Assembly: GCA_002309615.1 (NCBI GenBank)
Contig: DBXT01000057.1
Coordinates: 3,434-67,433 of the forward strand
DNA from: Bacteroidales bacterium UBA1205
GTDB lineage: Bacteria; Bacteroidota; Bacteroidia; Bacteroidales; WCHB1-69
DNA length: 64,000 nucleotides
Direction of reading: 5' to 3'
The notes under the pieces are model-generated. The model had not been told where the DNA came from. It saw only the letters and a list, made by a program, of their open reading frames with translations, and made no database searches. Made by a program: the position numbers and the translations under genes. This document shows positions 45,121 through 53,741 of this stretch, piece after piece; position 1 is the stretch's first letter; each line of letters starts with the position of its first letter.

Positions 45121-45669
45121 CTAAATATTAAATATATGATAGTATAGAATGTTTTTTTTAGGACAATAAATGAAAAAGTAGTAACTTTCTTCTGTAATAA
45201 TGTAACAATAGAGATTATCGCCATTGTCCTGAGCTTTTCTAAAATCAACCAGCAGATTGCTTTCTAAAAAATGTGACCTATAACCATATCCTTCTTTCAA
45301 TCTATGCAAAAAAAACATAGAAATGGTAGAACTGTCTAAAGGACATTTTTTCCAACCTGATACAATGGATTTATCATCAATTAATTCTTCGTTCCATTTT
45401 TTTAATGATATTGGGAAATTTGTATTCAACACTCCTTTTTTTACTTTATACTCATATATTTCGTCTCTATCCCCATGTAAATCAAGTTTAATAAAGTCTT
45501 TACTTCGTTTTTTCTTTACATTTTCGTATGAATAAAAAATACTGTTTAATTCGTCTTTATTTAATGGACTATAAGTTATTTCTGTATATACTAAATAGGA
45601 TATTATTAGAAAAATAGCTATGATTACTAAATTTTTCTTTTTTGAAAGTTTTTTATATAACAATTTCAT
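45121..45669 (-). CDS. Putative immunity or accessory protein next to RHS tip
   Basis: 182 residues with an N-terminal membrane segment (LVIIAIFLIISYLVYTEI, about 14-31) and a soluble domain without recognised family. It starts 27 bp after the stop of the RHS tip gene on the same strand, the classic position of a polymorphic-toxin immunity gene. The high AT content resembles the tip region more than the housekeeping neighbours. Immunity function is inference from position only. Confidence 0.6.
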   Translation of the reverse strand: MKLLYKKLSKKKNLVIIAIFLIISYLVYTEITYSPLNKDELNSIFYSYENVKKKRSKDFIKLDLHGDRDEIYEYKVKKGVLNTNFPISLKKWNEELIDDKSIVSGWKKCPLDSSTISMFFLHRLKEGYGYRSHFLESNLLVDFRKAQDNGDNLYCYIITEESYYFFIYCPKKNILYYHIFNI

Positions 45670-45696
45670 GGCTATATAGTTTTGAAAAATATAGAC

Positions 45697-46791
45697 TTAT
45701 TTTACAGGTAAATATTTGGTTCCATACCCAATAATGTTGAAATCAACACCTGTTCCGCCCGGACGACCCATAAATGTTGCAATATTTCTTAATGGTCTAC
45801 CTTTCTGCATATCAAATTTATATCTATCAACTCTTTCATCATTTCCAATTTTAACTTCTCCGGTAATTGGATCTAAAAGAGTTAAAGTTAAAGATCCATA
45901 TGTAGTACCTATAATTCCTGTTAAATCATTCCATAAAAAATTCTTACCGATTTGTTTTTCTTTTGAAAAACTTTTTGTTGTTACTCCTGGAATATCTATC
46001 TTACTCAAATCCACATATAATGGTTTTCCAGTCCCGGCATTCCACCAAGCATCCGCCTCTTCTTTTGTTACAATTCCATCATAATCAGGTCTATTTGAAA
46101 GATTCAGATAATGAGAATAATACTTTAAATATGCATCAAATGATTTAAAAGTTTCTTTCTTTTTTGCTAAAGCATCCTCATGTGACATATTTTGTTTAAA
46201 ATCAGAACGATCCATGATAATGGCTTCGCCTTGCAAACCTTGGTTATCTGTTCCTAAAAAATTACCGTCATGATCATAAATTGGAGACATCTTCTCCCCG
46301 CTCGGGTCAACATATTGCAACGGAGAAAACAAGCAATAAGCATACCTATTGTAATTCAGCGGGTTTTCGGGGGATTGGATATAAGGGTCCGGAGAGAGGA
46401 AGTGAGCCAAAACGGGGTCGTACATTCTGCCGTTAAAATTGATAAGGGCAAAGTTATCCAAATGCTGTTGTCCGGTAAAACCTCTGTCAATAAGGTGCTT
46501 GGCGGTGTCGGTTTTGCTCCAATCGGAAAACATTCTTCTTTGTCCAAAAGGAGTGTAAGACATACTATCCACAATTTCTCCTGCTGTATTGGTTATTTTT
46601 TCTATGCTGCCAATGTAGTTGGTGTGCAAAGTGTACATGGCATTGGTATCTCCCTGCACATACAAAGCAATAGGCATATCACCCACATAAATGTAATTAT
46701 ATTGTGTGTTGGTGGTGAGGTTGTGCTCATACTCCCTGCCACAATATATTTTCTTTTCCTGCTCTGTGTTGTTAACGCTGTAGGTGGTCAT
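45697..46791 (-). CDS. RHS-repeat core plus C-terminal toxin-like tip, 5'-truncated
   Basis: 364 residues. Residues 1-165 are RHS core (YIYVGDMPIALYVQGDTNAMY, DSMSYTPFGQRRMF, FTGQQHLDNFALINFNGRMYDP, FLSPDPYIQSPENPLNYNRYAY, PLQYVDPSGE). From about 168 a unique C-terminal tip of 195 residues begins and ends GRPGGTGVDFNIIGYGTKYLPVK. The core reading frame continues upstream for 21 more codons (to the in-frame TAA at 46855-46857) without the RHS repeats or signal peptide a full gene needs. So this is an orphan tip module rather than a working long RHS protein. The tip activity is not recognised. Confidence 0.75.
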   Translation of the reverse strand: MTTYSVNNTEQEKKIYCGREYEHNLTTNTQYNYIYVGDMPIALYVQGDTNAMYTLHTNYIGSIEKITNTAGEIVDSMSYTPFGQRRMFSDWSKTDTAKHLIDRGFTGQQHLDNFALINFNGRMYDPVLAHFLSPDPYIQSPENPLNYNRYAYCLFSPLQYVDPSGEKMSPIYDHDGNFLGTDNQGLQGEAIIMDRSDFKQNMSHEDALAKKKETFKSFDAYLKYYSHYLNLSNRPDYDGIVTKEEADAWWNAGTGKPLYVDLSKIDIPGVTTKSFSKEKQIGKNFLWNDLTGIIGTTYGSLTLTLLDPITGEVKIGNDERVDRYKFDMQKGRPLRNIATFMGRPGGTGVDFNIIGYGTKYLPVK

Positions 46792-46797
46792 AGCCCT
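46681..46797 (-). repeat. RHS core direct repeat, copy B
   Basis: Partner of 44922-45038. It encodes the first residues of the RHS fragment and the six bases before its ATG. Confidence 0.9.
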
Positions 46798-46878
46798 TTG
46801 CTGGTTAGGATAATAATCAATAGTATAACGTTTTCCTGCCTCGTTTATTGTGTTTTAATGGTTGATATATCTGTCATA

Positions 46879-47406
46879 TTATAGTTTTTCACCAGAATAA
46901 TATTTATACATAATATCCACATAGTATTTTGTGAAATCTAAGATTTTTACTACACTATTTAGATCATAATACAGCGTATCTGTTTTATATGCAATTTGCA
47001 GTGTTGTAAAACAAGTATTTTCTTTGCTGTCAGCATATTGTTGCATATACAGAAACATATCTTCAAAATTCAAAGTATCCTCTGAATCTTTCTTATAAAC
47101 AACTTTTCCCAAATCTATCGTTTCATTCCCTGATTCTAATGTCTCTATGGATTTTGTTTCTATAAATACGGTGTCATGACTTTTGGTTATACAATTGTAA
47201 TATTTCAATCTTAACATACAAACAGATAAATCTGCACATACGAATATGGTATCCTCGTTGTTCATCGTTTCGGAAAATTTGAAAATATCTTTTTCTAAAG
47301 AAAAATCAGAATTGGAAATTATTTTTTCATCATGAATATTTTCTCTATGACAACCAATTGTGATGAACCAAAGAGAGAAAAGGAAGATGATTATTAATTT
47401 ATACAT
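46879..47406 (-). CDS. Small lipoprotein, orphan gene in RHS locus
   Basis: 175 residues with signal peptide and lipobox (FITIGCHREN, Cys near residue 19). The mature part is acidic and strand-rich with a few further Cys (VCADLSVCMLRLKYYNC). No family recognised. It stands just upstream of the truncated RHS fragment on the same strand. It could be an immunity protein of a lost tip or an unrelated lipoprotein. Confidence 0.6.
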   Translation of the reverse strand: MYKLIIIFLFSLWFITIGCHRENIHDEKIISNSDFSLEKDIFKFSETMNNEDTIFVCADLSVCMLRLKYYNCITKSHDTVFIETKSIETLESGNETIDLGKVVYKKDSEDTLNFEDMFLYMQQYADSKENTCFTTLQIAYKTDTLYYDLNSVVKILDFTKYYVDIMYKYYSGEKL

Positions 47407-47568
47407 AGGTATTCAATTTTATAAGCTAAATTCAATAAATAAATGCAAATTTGTTAAACTATTTTTTTGCAAAAATACAAAAAAAATTAATACGAAAATA
47501 AAAAAGGATAATTTTTTTCACAAAAAAAAACGGCATACGTTTTTTTCACTATTTAGAGATAAAAATGT

Positions 47569-47576
47569 TATCTTTG
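47569..47576 (+). promoter_or_regulatory. Promoter -7 element for the O-antigen ligase family gene
   Basis: TATCTTTG, 19 bases before the chosen ATG at 47596. The in-frame TTG at 47581 would be almost at the transcription start and is therefore not used. Confidence 0.6.
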
Positions 47577-47595
47577 CGTCTTGTCGTTACAAGAT

Positions 47596-49185
47596 ATGAT
47601 ATCGGATTTGCAAAATAAGATTTCCTCTCGGGTGCAAGTACATCGCATGTGCTATTTATTTGCCTTGTCAATAATAGCGGCGGGTATTCCGTTTTCGCGT
47701 TTTTTGATGTCATTGGGAGGAGTGCTATTGGTGGCAAATTGGGTATTGGAAGGACAATGGCGGCAAAAACGGGAGGCTTTATTGCACAATAAACCCTTGC
47801 AGATATTTTTGCTGTTGATGGTCGTCCATGTGGTCTTTTTGGTATTCACACCTCATTTTAAAGAGGGAATAAAAGATATTTGGATTAAAATACCGTTGTT
47901 TTATCTGCCTGTTGTATTGGCTGCTTCATCGTCTTTGACCTCCAAAGAGGTGGACGGTTTGTTAAAAATATATGTCATAGCTACACTGGTAAGCATTTTC
48001 TGCGGTTGGACAGCCTACATTACTCAACATTGGGCGGAAAAACGATTGATGGCTTTGTATATATCTTATGCACGGTTAGAAATCAATATATGCTTTGCCT
48101 TTTTTGTGAGTTTGTATTTAGCCTATAATGCAAAGCATACCTGTCAAAAAATAGTATATGGACTATTATCCGCCGGCATGATATTGTTTTTGGCATATTC
48201 GGGATTTCTCACCGGATTGATATTGCTGATCATCATTTTGGTGGTTTTGTCTCTGATATATGCCGGTGGTAGTAGTAATAAAATATTCAAAGCGGCAATA
48301 TATACATCGGTAATTTTATTGGTTTCGGGCATAGGCATGTATTTTGCCGTTATTACCTATCAATATTTTACATCTTCTTTCAATGCGGAAACAGCGGAAG
48401 TTTACACTGCTGACGGACATAGATACACACACCGTGTTCGCCCTCAGGAATTGGAAAACGGCAGTTATATTTACACCTATGTTTGTGAAGAAGAGTTGGA
48501 GCAAGCATGGAACAAAAGGAGCCACATCAATTACAAGGATACGGTTGCCAATGGTTTTTCGGTGCCGTCCACCCTTATTCGGTATCTCAATTCCAAGCAT
48601 TTGAAAAAAGACCGTCTGGGAGTGGAAGCCCTTACAGAACAAGATATACGCAACATAGAAAACGGAACGGCCAATTATTATTATCAACATTCATGGGGAC
48701 TTGTCGGGCGTTATTATAGCGTGTTATGGGAAATGAACGATTATTACCATACCGGATATCTGGCAGGGTATTCCTTGTCGCAAAGGTTTGAATTATGGAA
48801 TGCTTCGTGGCGTGTTGTACAACAGCATCCGTTAAGCGGGGTCGGCACGGGCAACACCCGTTATGCGCTCAGTCAGGAGCTTATCAAAAATAATTCCCCT
48901 ATTAAATACAGCAACATGAAAAGTCATAATGAGTATTTAAGCATGCTGATGGCTTTTGGTGTGGTGGGGTTTATGATATGTTTGATAGCCGTATTTTATC
49001 CCGTCATAGCCAAACGACCACGTTCGTTTGTGTTCACTGTTTTTATGATCATCATGCTGTTGTCTATGCTTACGGAAGATTCTTTGGACCAGCAGGACGG
49101 TGCAACGCTTTTTGCTTTCTTTTATGCTTTGTATGTTTTTGCCGCGGCACCAAGGCATAAACAAGACAAGTGTTTGCTTACATAA
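47596..49185 (+). CDS. O-antigen ligase/polymerase family membrane protein (Wzy_C)
   Basis: 529 residues from the ATG at 47596. About ten to twelve membrane segments with a large non-membrane loop around residues 250-390. The Wzy_C-like signature follows the loop: QRFELWNASWRVVQQHPLSGVGTGNTRYAL and SHNEYLSMLMAFGVVGFMICLIAVFYPV. Members ligate or polymerise surface polysaccharide, and some act on glycoproteins. No other polysaccharide genes are nearby, so the glycan involved cannot be told. The frame opens at 47581 with TTG but the promoter core makes 47596 the better start. Confidence 0.88.
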   Translation: MISDLQNKISSRVQVHRMCYLFALSIIAAGIPFSRFLMSLGGVLLVANWVLEGQWRQKREALLHNKPLQIFLLLMVVHVVFLVFTPHFKEGIKDIWIKIPLFYLPVVLAASSSLTSKEVDGLLKIYVIATLVSIFCGWTAYITQHWAEKRLMALYISYARLEINICFAFFVSLYLAYNAKHTCQKIVYGLLSAGMILFLAYSGFLTGLILLIIILVVLSLIYAGGSSNKIFKAAIYTSVILLVSGIGMYFAVITYQYFTSSFNAETAEVYTADGHRYTHRVRPQELENGSYIYTYVCEEELEQAWNKRSHINYKDTVANGFSVPSTLIRYLNSKHLKKDRLGVEALTEQDIRNIENGTANYYYQHSWGLVGRYYSVLWEMNDYYHTGYLAGYSLSQRFELWNASWRVVQQHPLSGVGTGNTRYALSQELIKNNSPIKYSNMKSHNEYLSMLMAFGVVGFMICLIAVFYPVIAKRPRSFVFTVFMIIMLLSMLTEDSLDQQDGATLFAFFYALYVFAAAPRHKQDKCLLT

Positions 49186-49269
49186 TCATTATTGCACTTA
49201 TCTATAGGCTATCAATAAGGCTTTCTTTTTCCGATGAAGATGGCAAAATATGTTTTTTCCTTTTTTAGC

Positions 49270-49300
49270 TTTGCAGTTTAGAAAAAATAGTGTACATTTG
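49270..49300 (+). promoter_or_regulatory. Full Bacteroidota promoter for lpdA
   Basis: TTTG (49270-49273), exactly 19 bp, then TACATTTG (49293-49300); the ATG follows 17 bases later. This is the clearest complete -33/-7 pair in the window. Confidence 0.75.
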
Positions 49301-49317
49301 CAAAAAAAATTATTCTG

Positions 49318-50712
49318 ATGACAAATTTTGATTTAATAGTAATAGGAAGTGGTCCCGGAGGCTATGTGGCTGCCATAAAAGCTTCACAAATGGGCCTTAA
49401 AACAGCGGTAGTAGAACGTGCCGAATTGGGCGGAATATGTTTAAATTGGGGTTGTATTCCCACCAAAGCCCTGATGAAATCGGCACAAGTGTACAGATAT
49501 ATGCAGCACGGAGCAGAATACGGTGTGGTTTGCGAAGATGTTAAACCCGATTTTGCCGCTATGGTGGCTCGTAGTCGTAATGTGGCGGAAACCATGAGCA
49601 AGGGAATACAATTTTTGTTCAAAAAAAATAATATAGAAGTAATTGCCGGTCATGGTAAAATAAAACAGGGGAAAGTGGTGGAAGTAGAAGATAAGGAAGG
49701 CAATATATCACAATATTCCGCTTCGCATATCATTTTGGCCACGGGAGCACGTTCGCGTGTTTTGCCCAATTTACCGCAAGACGGCAAGAAAATAATAGGC
49801 TACCGACAAGCGCTGACTTTGCCTGCCTTGCCCGAAAGCATGGTGGTGGTGGGTAGCGGAGCCATAGGCAGTGAATTGGCATTTTTCTACAATAGTTTGG
49901 GCACCAAGGTTACTTTAATAGAATTGTTGCCTCAAATATTGCCTGTGGAAGATGAAGAAGTAGCCAAACTTGTTGACCGTGCTTTCCGCAAACAAGGTAT
50001 GAAGGTGATGACGGAAGCGGTGGTGGAAACTGTGGATACCACCCAAGAAAAATGTGTGGTAAAAGTAAAAGACAAACGAGGAAACATTCTTGAAATAGAA
50101 GCCGACGTGGTGCTTTCTGCCGTTGGTGTACAAACCAATATTGAAAATATCGGTTTGGAAGAATGCGGAGTGCAGGTGGAACGCGGAAAAGTGGTGGTAG
50201 ACGATTATTATCGCACCAATGTGGAAGGTGTTTATGCCATAGGCGATATCGTTCACGGTCCCGCTTTGGCGCACGTGGCTTCCAAAGAGGCGATAATATG
50301 TGTTGAAAAATTGGCGGGAGGCAATCCGCAACCCATTAATTACAACAATATCCCCGGCTGCACTTATACCACACCCGAGGTAGCTTCTGTAGGGCTGACA
50401 GAGAAAAAGGCATTAGAGGCCGGTTATGAATTAAAAATAGGAAAATTTCCGTTTACGGCATCGGGCAAAGCTACGGCCGCAGGCAATAGAGACGGCATGG
50501 TAAAAATGATATTCGATGCCGCAACCGGCAAATTGTTAGGCTGTCACATGGTGGGCGACAATGTTACCGAAATGATAGCGGAATGTGTGGTAGCCCGTCA
50601 GAATGACCTCAGCGCAGAGCAAATATTATCCGCCGTACATCCTCACCCTACCATGAGCGAAGGAGTGATGGAAGCCGTGGAAGCAGCCATAGACAAGCCT
50701 ATTCATTTATAA
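49318..50712 (+). CDS. lpdA: Dihydrolipoyl dehydrogenase
   Basis: 464-residue FAD enzyme, the E3 part of 2-oxoacid dehydrogenase or glycine cleavage complexes. FAD motif LIVIGSGPGGYVAAIKA at 5-21, the redox disulfide GGICLNWGCIPTKAL at about 40-54, the NAD motif MVVVGSGAIGSELAFFY near 176, YAIGDIVHGPALAHVASKEAI and the C-terminal catalytic HPHPTMSEGVMEA. No E1 or E2 gene is adjacent. It is followed after 19 bp by fabD. Confidence 0.97.
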   Translation: MTNFDLIVIGSGPGGYVAAIKASQMGLKTAVVERAELGGICLNWGCIPTKALMKSAQVYRYMQHGAEYGVVCEDVKPDFAAMVARSRNVAETMSKGIQFLFKKNNIEVIAGHGKIKQGKVVEVEDKEGNISQYSASHIILATGARSRVLPNLPQDGKKIIGYRQALTLPALPESMVVVGSGAIGSELAFFYNSLGTKVTLIELLPQILPVEDEEVAKLVDRAFRKQGMKVMTEAVVETVDTTQEKCVVKVKDKRGNILEIEADVVLSAVGVQTNIENIGLEECGVQVERGKVVVDDYYRTNVEGVYAIGDIVHGPALAHVASKEAIICVEKLAGGNPQPINYNNIPGCTYTTPEVASVGLTEKKALEAGYELKIGKFPFTASGKATAAGNRDGMVKMIFDAATGKLLGCHMVGDNVTEMIAECVVARQNDLSAEQILSAVHPHPTMSEGVMEAVEAAIDKPIHL

Positions 50713-50731
50713 ACATTTTATTCGTAAAATA

Positions 50732-51622
50732 ATGAAAGCTTGTGTTTTTCCCGGACAAGGAGCTCAATATACGGGTATGGGATTATCCTTGTATCAAAGT
50801 ATGCCCAAGGCTAAATATATGTTTGAAAAAGCCAATGACATACTCGGGTTTAATATCGCCGACATTATGTTTTACGGGTCGGAAGAAGATTTAACCCGAA
50901 CCAAGGTTACCCAGCCGGCCATATTTTTGCATTCCACCATATTAACCATGTGTATGGGGGATGATTTTTGTCCCGACATGGTGGCAGGGCATTCTCTGGG
51001 AGAGTTTTCTGCCTTGGTGGCCAACAAGTGTTTGAAATTTGAAGACGGCCTTCATTTGGTAGCCCAAAGGGCTATGGCTATGCAAAAAGCATGTGAAGAA
51101 AACGAGTCGGGAATGGCTGCCGTAACCAATTTGAACAGCGATATCATCAGTAATATATGCAAGAGCATCAGTCCTGAAATAGTGGTTGCGGCCAATTATA
51201 ATCATCCTAATCAAACTGTGATATCGGGTTCGCTCAAAGGCATAGCACAAGCTACAGAACTGTTGTTGGCTCAAGGGGCAAGAAGGGTGCTTCCTCTCAA
51301 AGTGGGAGGAGCTTTTCATTCTCCTTTGATGGAAAAAGCAAAAAACTCTTTGGCATCAGCCATAGAACATACTCATTTTTATCCGCCTGTATGTCCTGTA
51401 TACCAAAATTATACTGCCTTGCCCTCAATGGAAGAGGAAGAGATAAAAGCCAACCTTATAGCCCAGCTCACCGCTCCTGTAAAATGGATGCAAACCATAC
51501 AAAATATGATACACGACGGTGCTACCGATTTTATGGAAATAGGTCCGGGGGAAATATTAAAAAGCATAATTAAAAAAATAGATATAACAACTAACGTAGA
51601 TAGCATATCTACAATATTATAA
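50732..51622 (+). CDS. fabD: Malonyl-CoA:ACP transacylase FabD
   Basis: 296 residues. Transfers malonyl groups from CoA to acyl carrier protein for fatty acid synthesis. N-terminal CVFPGQGAQYTGMG, nucleophile Ser in VAGHSLGEFSALV near residue 90, VAANYNHPNQTVISG and the active-site His in GGAFHSPLM are intact. It runs with lpdA, pepE and the PHP gene in one direction with gaps of 16-33 bp, a likely operon of unrelated housekeeping functions. Confidence 0.96.
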   Translation: MKACVFPGQGAQYTGMGLSLYQSMPKAKYMFEKANDILGFNIADIMFYGSEEDLTRTKVTQPAIFLHSTILTMCMGDDFCPDMVAGHSLGEFSALVANKCLKFEDGLHLVAQRAMAMQKACEENESGMAAVTNLNSDIISNICKSISPEIVVAANYNHPNQTVISGSLKGIAQATELLLAQGARRVLPLKVGGAFHSPLMEKAKNSLASAIEHTHFYPPVCPVYQNYTALPSMEEEEIKANLIAQLTAPVKWMQTIQNMIHDGATDFMEIGPGEILKSIIKKIDITTNVDSISTIL

Positions 51623-51638
51623 TGTAATACACATAGTC

Positions 51639-52400
51639 ATGATGAAACTTTTATTAATCAGCAATTCTACCAATTTTGGAGAACCTTATTTAGCATGGTG
51701 TCAAACGCAAATAGAAATGTTTTGTCTTCAAAACAATATCAAGACAAATAGTAAAATAGCATTTGTTCCTTTTGCCGGTGTCAACATCGGCGGCAATGCC
51801 TATCCCAAAAGTTATGACGCTTACGAGCAACGGGTGCAAAATGTATTTAAAAACTGGGGCTTTAAAAACCTGCATTCCATACATCATGCCAAAGACAAGA
51901 AAGCGGCAATAGAAAAAGCCGATTGTATTATAGTCGGTGGCGGCAACACCTTTCATTTGGTGGCAGAATTGCACAATTATGCTTTAATGGATGTGATTGC
52001 CGATAAGGTGAAAAAAGGCGTTCCTTATATAGGTTGGAGTGCCGGCAGCAATGTGGCATGCCCCACTTTGTGTACCACCAACGACATGCCTATAGTGCAA
52101 CCCAAAAGCTTTGATACACTTAATTTGGTGCCCTTCCAAATAAATCCTCATTACCTGGACCCCACTCCCGAAATAGACAAAATGGTAAAACACGGCGGTG
52201 AAACACGTCAGGACAGATTGAATGAATACATGGCCGTAAATCAAAAGAAGGTAGTGGTAGGCCTTAGAGAAGCATGTGCTTTATGGATAAACGGTAAAAA
52301 GATGTTCCTTAGAGGCGGCAAAAAAATGATAGTATTTCAATATGGTAAAGAACCGTATGAAATAGAGCCCGGTAGTGATGTGAGCAAATTGTTAAAATAA
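51639..52400 (+). CDS. pepE: Peptidase S51, dipeptidase E
   Basis: 253 residues, slightly longer than the E. coli enzyme (229). Cytosolic serine peptidase that cleaves N-terminal Asp dipeptides. The nucleophile elbow is GWSAGSNVACPT near 130-141, preceded by DCIIVGGGNTFHLVAELH, and the partner region is LVPFQINPHYLDP. A start at the second ATG (51642) is equally possible. Confidence 0.93.
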   Translation: MMKLLLISNSTNFGEPYLAWCQTQIEMFCLQNNIKTNSKIAFVPFAGVNIGGNAYPKSYDAYEQRVQNVFKNWGFKNLHSIHHAKDKKAAIEKADCIIVGGGNTFHLVAELHNYALMDVIADKVKKGVPYIGWSAGSNVACPTLCTTNDMPIVQPKSFDTLNLVPFQINPHYLDPTPEIDKMVKHGGETRQDRLNEYMAVNQKKVVVGLREACALWINGKKMFLRGGKKMIVFQYGKEPYEIEPGSDVSKLLK

Positions 52401-52433
52401 CGTATGACCATTTTATAATGACATATTAAGTAT

Positions 52434-53264
52434 ATGTTGTTCAATTATCATACTCATTGTCATTATTGCGACGGGAAAGGAGAACCGGAAGAATTTGTAA
52501 AAGAAGCCATAGGCCAATGTTTTCATTCTTTCGGTTTTTCTTCTCATGCCCCCATACCTATAGAAAACAATTTTGCCGTCAAAGAACAAGACCTGCCGCA
52601 ATATGTGAGCGATATACAAGCCTTGGAGCAGAAATACCCTCATTTGCCGCTTTCCTACGGATTGGAATGCGATTATATACCAAAAGTTTCTTTTGCCTTT
52701 GATTATTTTTTGCAAAAATATCACATACAATATGTGATAGGCGGAGTGCATTTGGTGGCTTATCAGGGGCAGTTGTGGTTTATTGACGGACCTAAAAAAG
52801 AAATTTACGACCAAGGTCTGCAACAAATATTTCATAACGATATAAGGTTGGCAGTCAAAACCTACTTCTATCAATTGTTTGAAATGATAGAAAAAGAGCA
52901 TTTTGGCATTTTGGCTCATTTTGACAAAATAAAAATGCACAATCAAAACAGGTATTTTACCGAGGACGAAGCGTGGTATAAAGATTATATATACCAAACC
53001 ATAGAATTGGTGCAACAAAAAGGCTTGGTGGTGGAAATCAATACAAGAGGAATCTATAAAAAACGCTATCCCGATTTTTATCCTTCTGCCGGAATAATAA
53101 AGATATTGTACCAACACCATGTTCCCGTAACCATCAGCATGGATGCCCATGCCCCTGAAGAAATATCCATGGGTTTTGAGCAGGCAATGAATTGTATACG
53201 TGAGGCGGGATACAAAGAGGTGGTAGGCGTGATACAAGGCAAACAACAGATAATCGGCATATAA
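52434..53264 (+). CDS. PHP-domain histidinol-phosphatase-like protein
   Basis: 276 residues of the PHP metal-dependent phosphoesterase family, HisK type. The metal motif HTHCHYCDGKGEPEEFV lies near residues 6-22. Further metal ligands are in FSSHAP, LECDYIP, YVIGGVHLV, ILAHFDKIK and SMDAHAPEEI. Other his genes are not in the window, so a broader phosphatase role is possible. It is the last gene of the lpdA-fabD-pepE run and is followed by about 480 gene-free bases. Confidence 0.9.
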   Translation: MLFNYHTHCHYCDGKGEPEEFVKEAIGQCFHSFGFSSHAPIPIENNFAVKEQDLPQYVSDIQALEQKYPHLPLSYGLECDYIPKVSFAFDYFLQKYHIQYVIGGVHLVAYQGQLWFIDGPKKEIYDQGLQQIFHNDIRLAVKTYFYQLFEMIEKEHFGILAHFDKIKMHNQNRYFTEDEAWYKDYIYQTIELVQQKGLVVEINTRGIYKKRYPDFYPSAGIIKILYQHHVPVTISMDAHAPEEISMGFEQAMNCIREAGYKEVVGVIQGKQQIIGI

Positions 53265-53741
53265 TACCAATAGAAGTTAAGCGAAAAGTAAAGGAGAAAA
53301 AGGGTATAGTGTGCCGAAGGCACACTACTATTTACGCAGATAAGGCTCCCTAAAAAGTATGCAAATTCCGGCAAGCAGGACAATATTTGCAGACAATTGC
53401 TAAAAAGTTGTAAAGATAATCAAATGAGTGTTTTAACCTCTTTTTCGCTACTTTCGACCTATAAGCCGGAATTTTTGTTATTTGTTAGTAAAAACAGCCA
53501 TGCCAAATGCAATGTTTTTGAAAATAATTAACTAACAATATGTATATTAGAAAAATAAGTTAATAACCGAAATTTGTTAATTATTTATTTTGGCAATAAA
53601 AAAATATATGCCTAATACGATTAATTTTGTAAGTGGAATACCCGAGCATACTTTTTTTTGCAAACTTCCTGAAAAACAAAAATAGGTGGAGGGTGACAAA
53701 CAATTTTTTTGGTAACAATTTTGTATTTTAGATATAGAACC
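53265..53741. other. Intergenic stretch upstream of nrdJ
   Basis: About 480 bp without a supported gene. It holds the GTGTGCC hairpin and AT-rich DNA with repeated GTTAAT words near 53555-53585. No cobalamin-riboswitch-like conserved box was found, although a B12-dependent enzyme follows. Confidence 0.5.
53307..53327. other. Perfect 9-bp hairpin in gene-free stretch
   Basis: TAGTGTGCC, loop GAA, GGCACACTA, 43 bases behind the PHP gene. No T-run follows, so it is a weak terminator at best. Confidence 0.5.

Noticed and set aside
53265..53741. Cobalamin riboswitch in front of nrdJ
   Set aside because: No B12-box-like conserved stretch or matching long helices were found; the sequence is mostly AT-rich.
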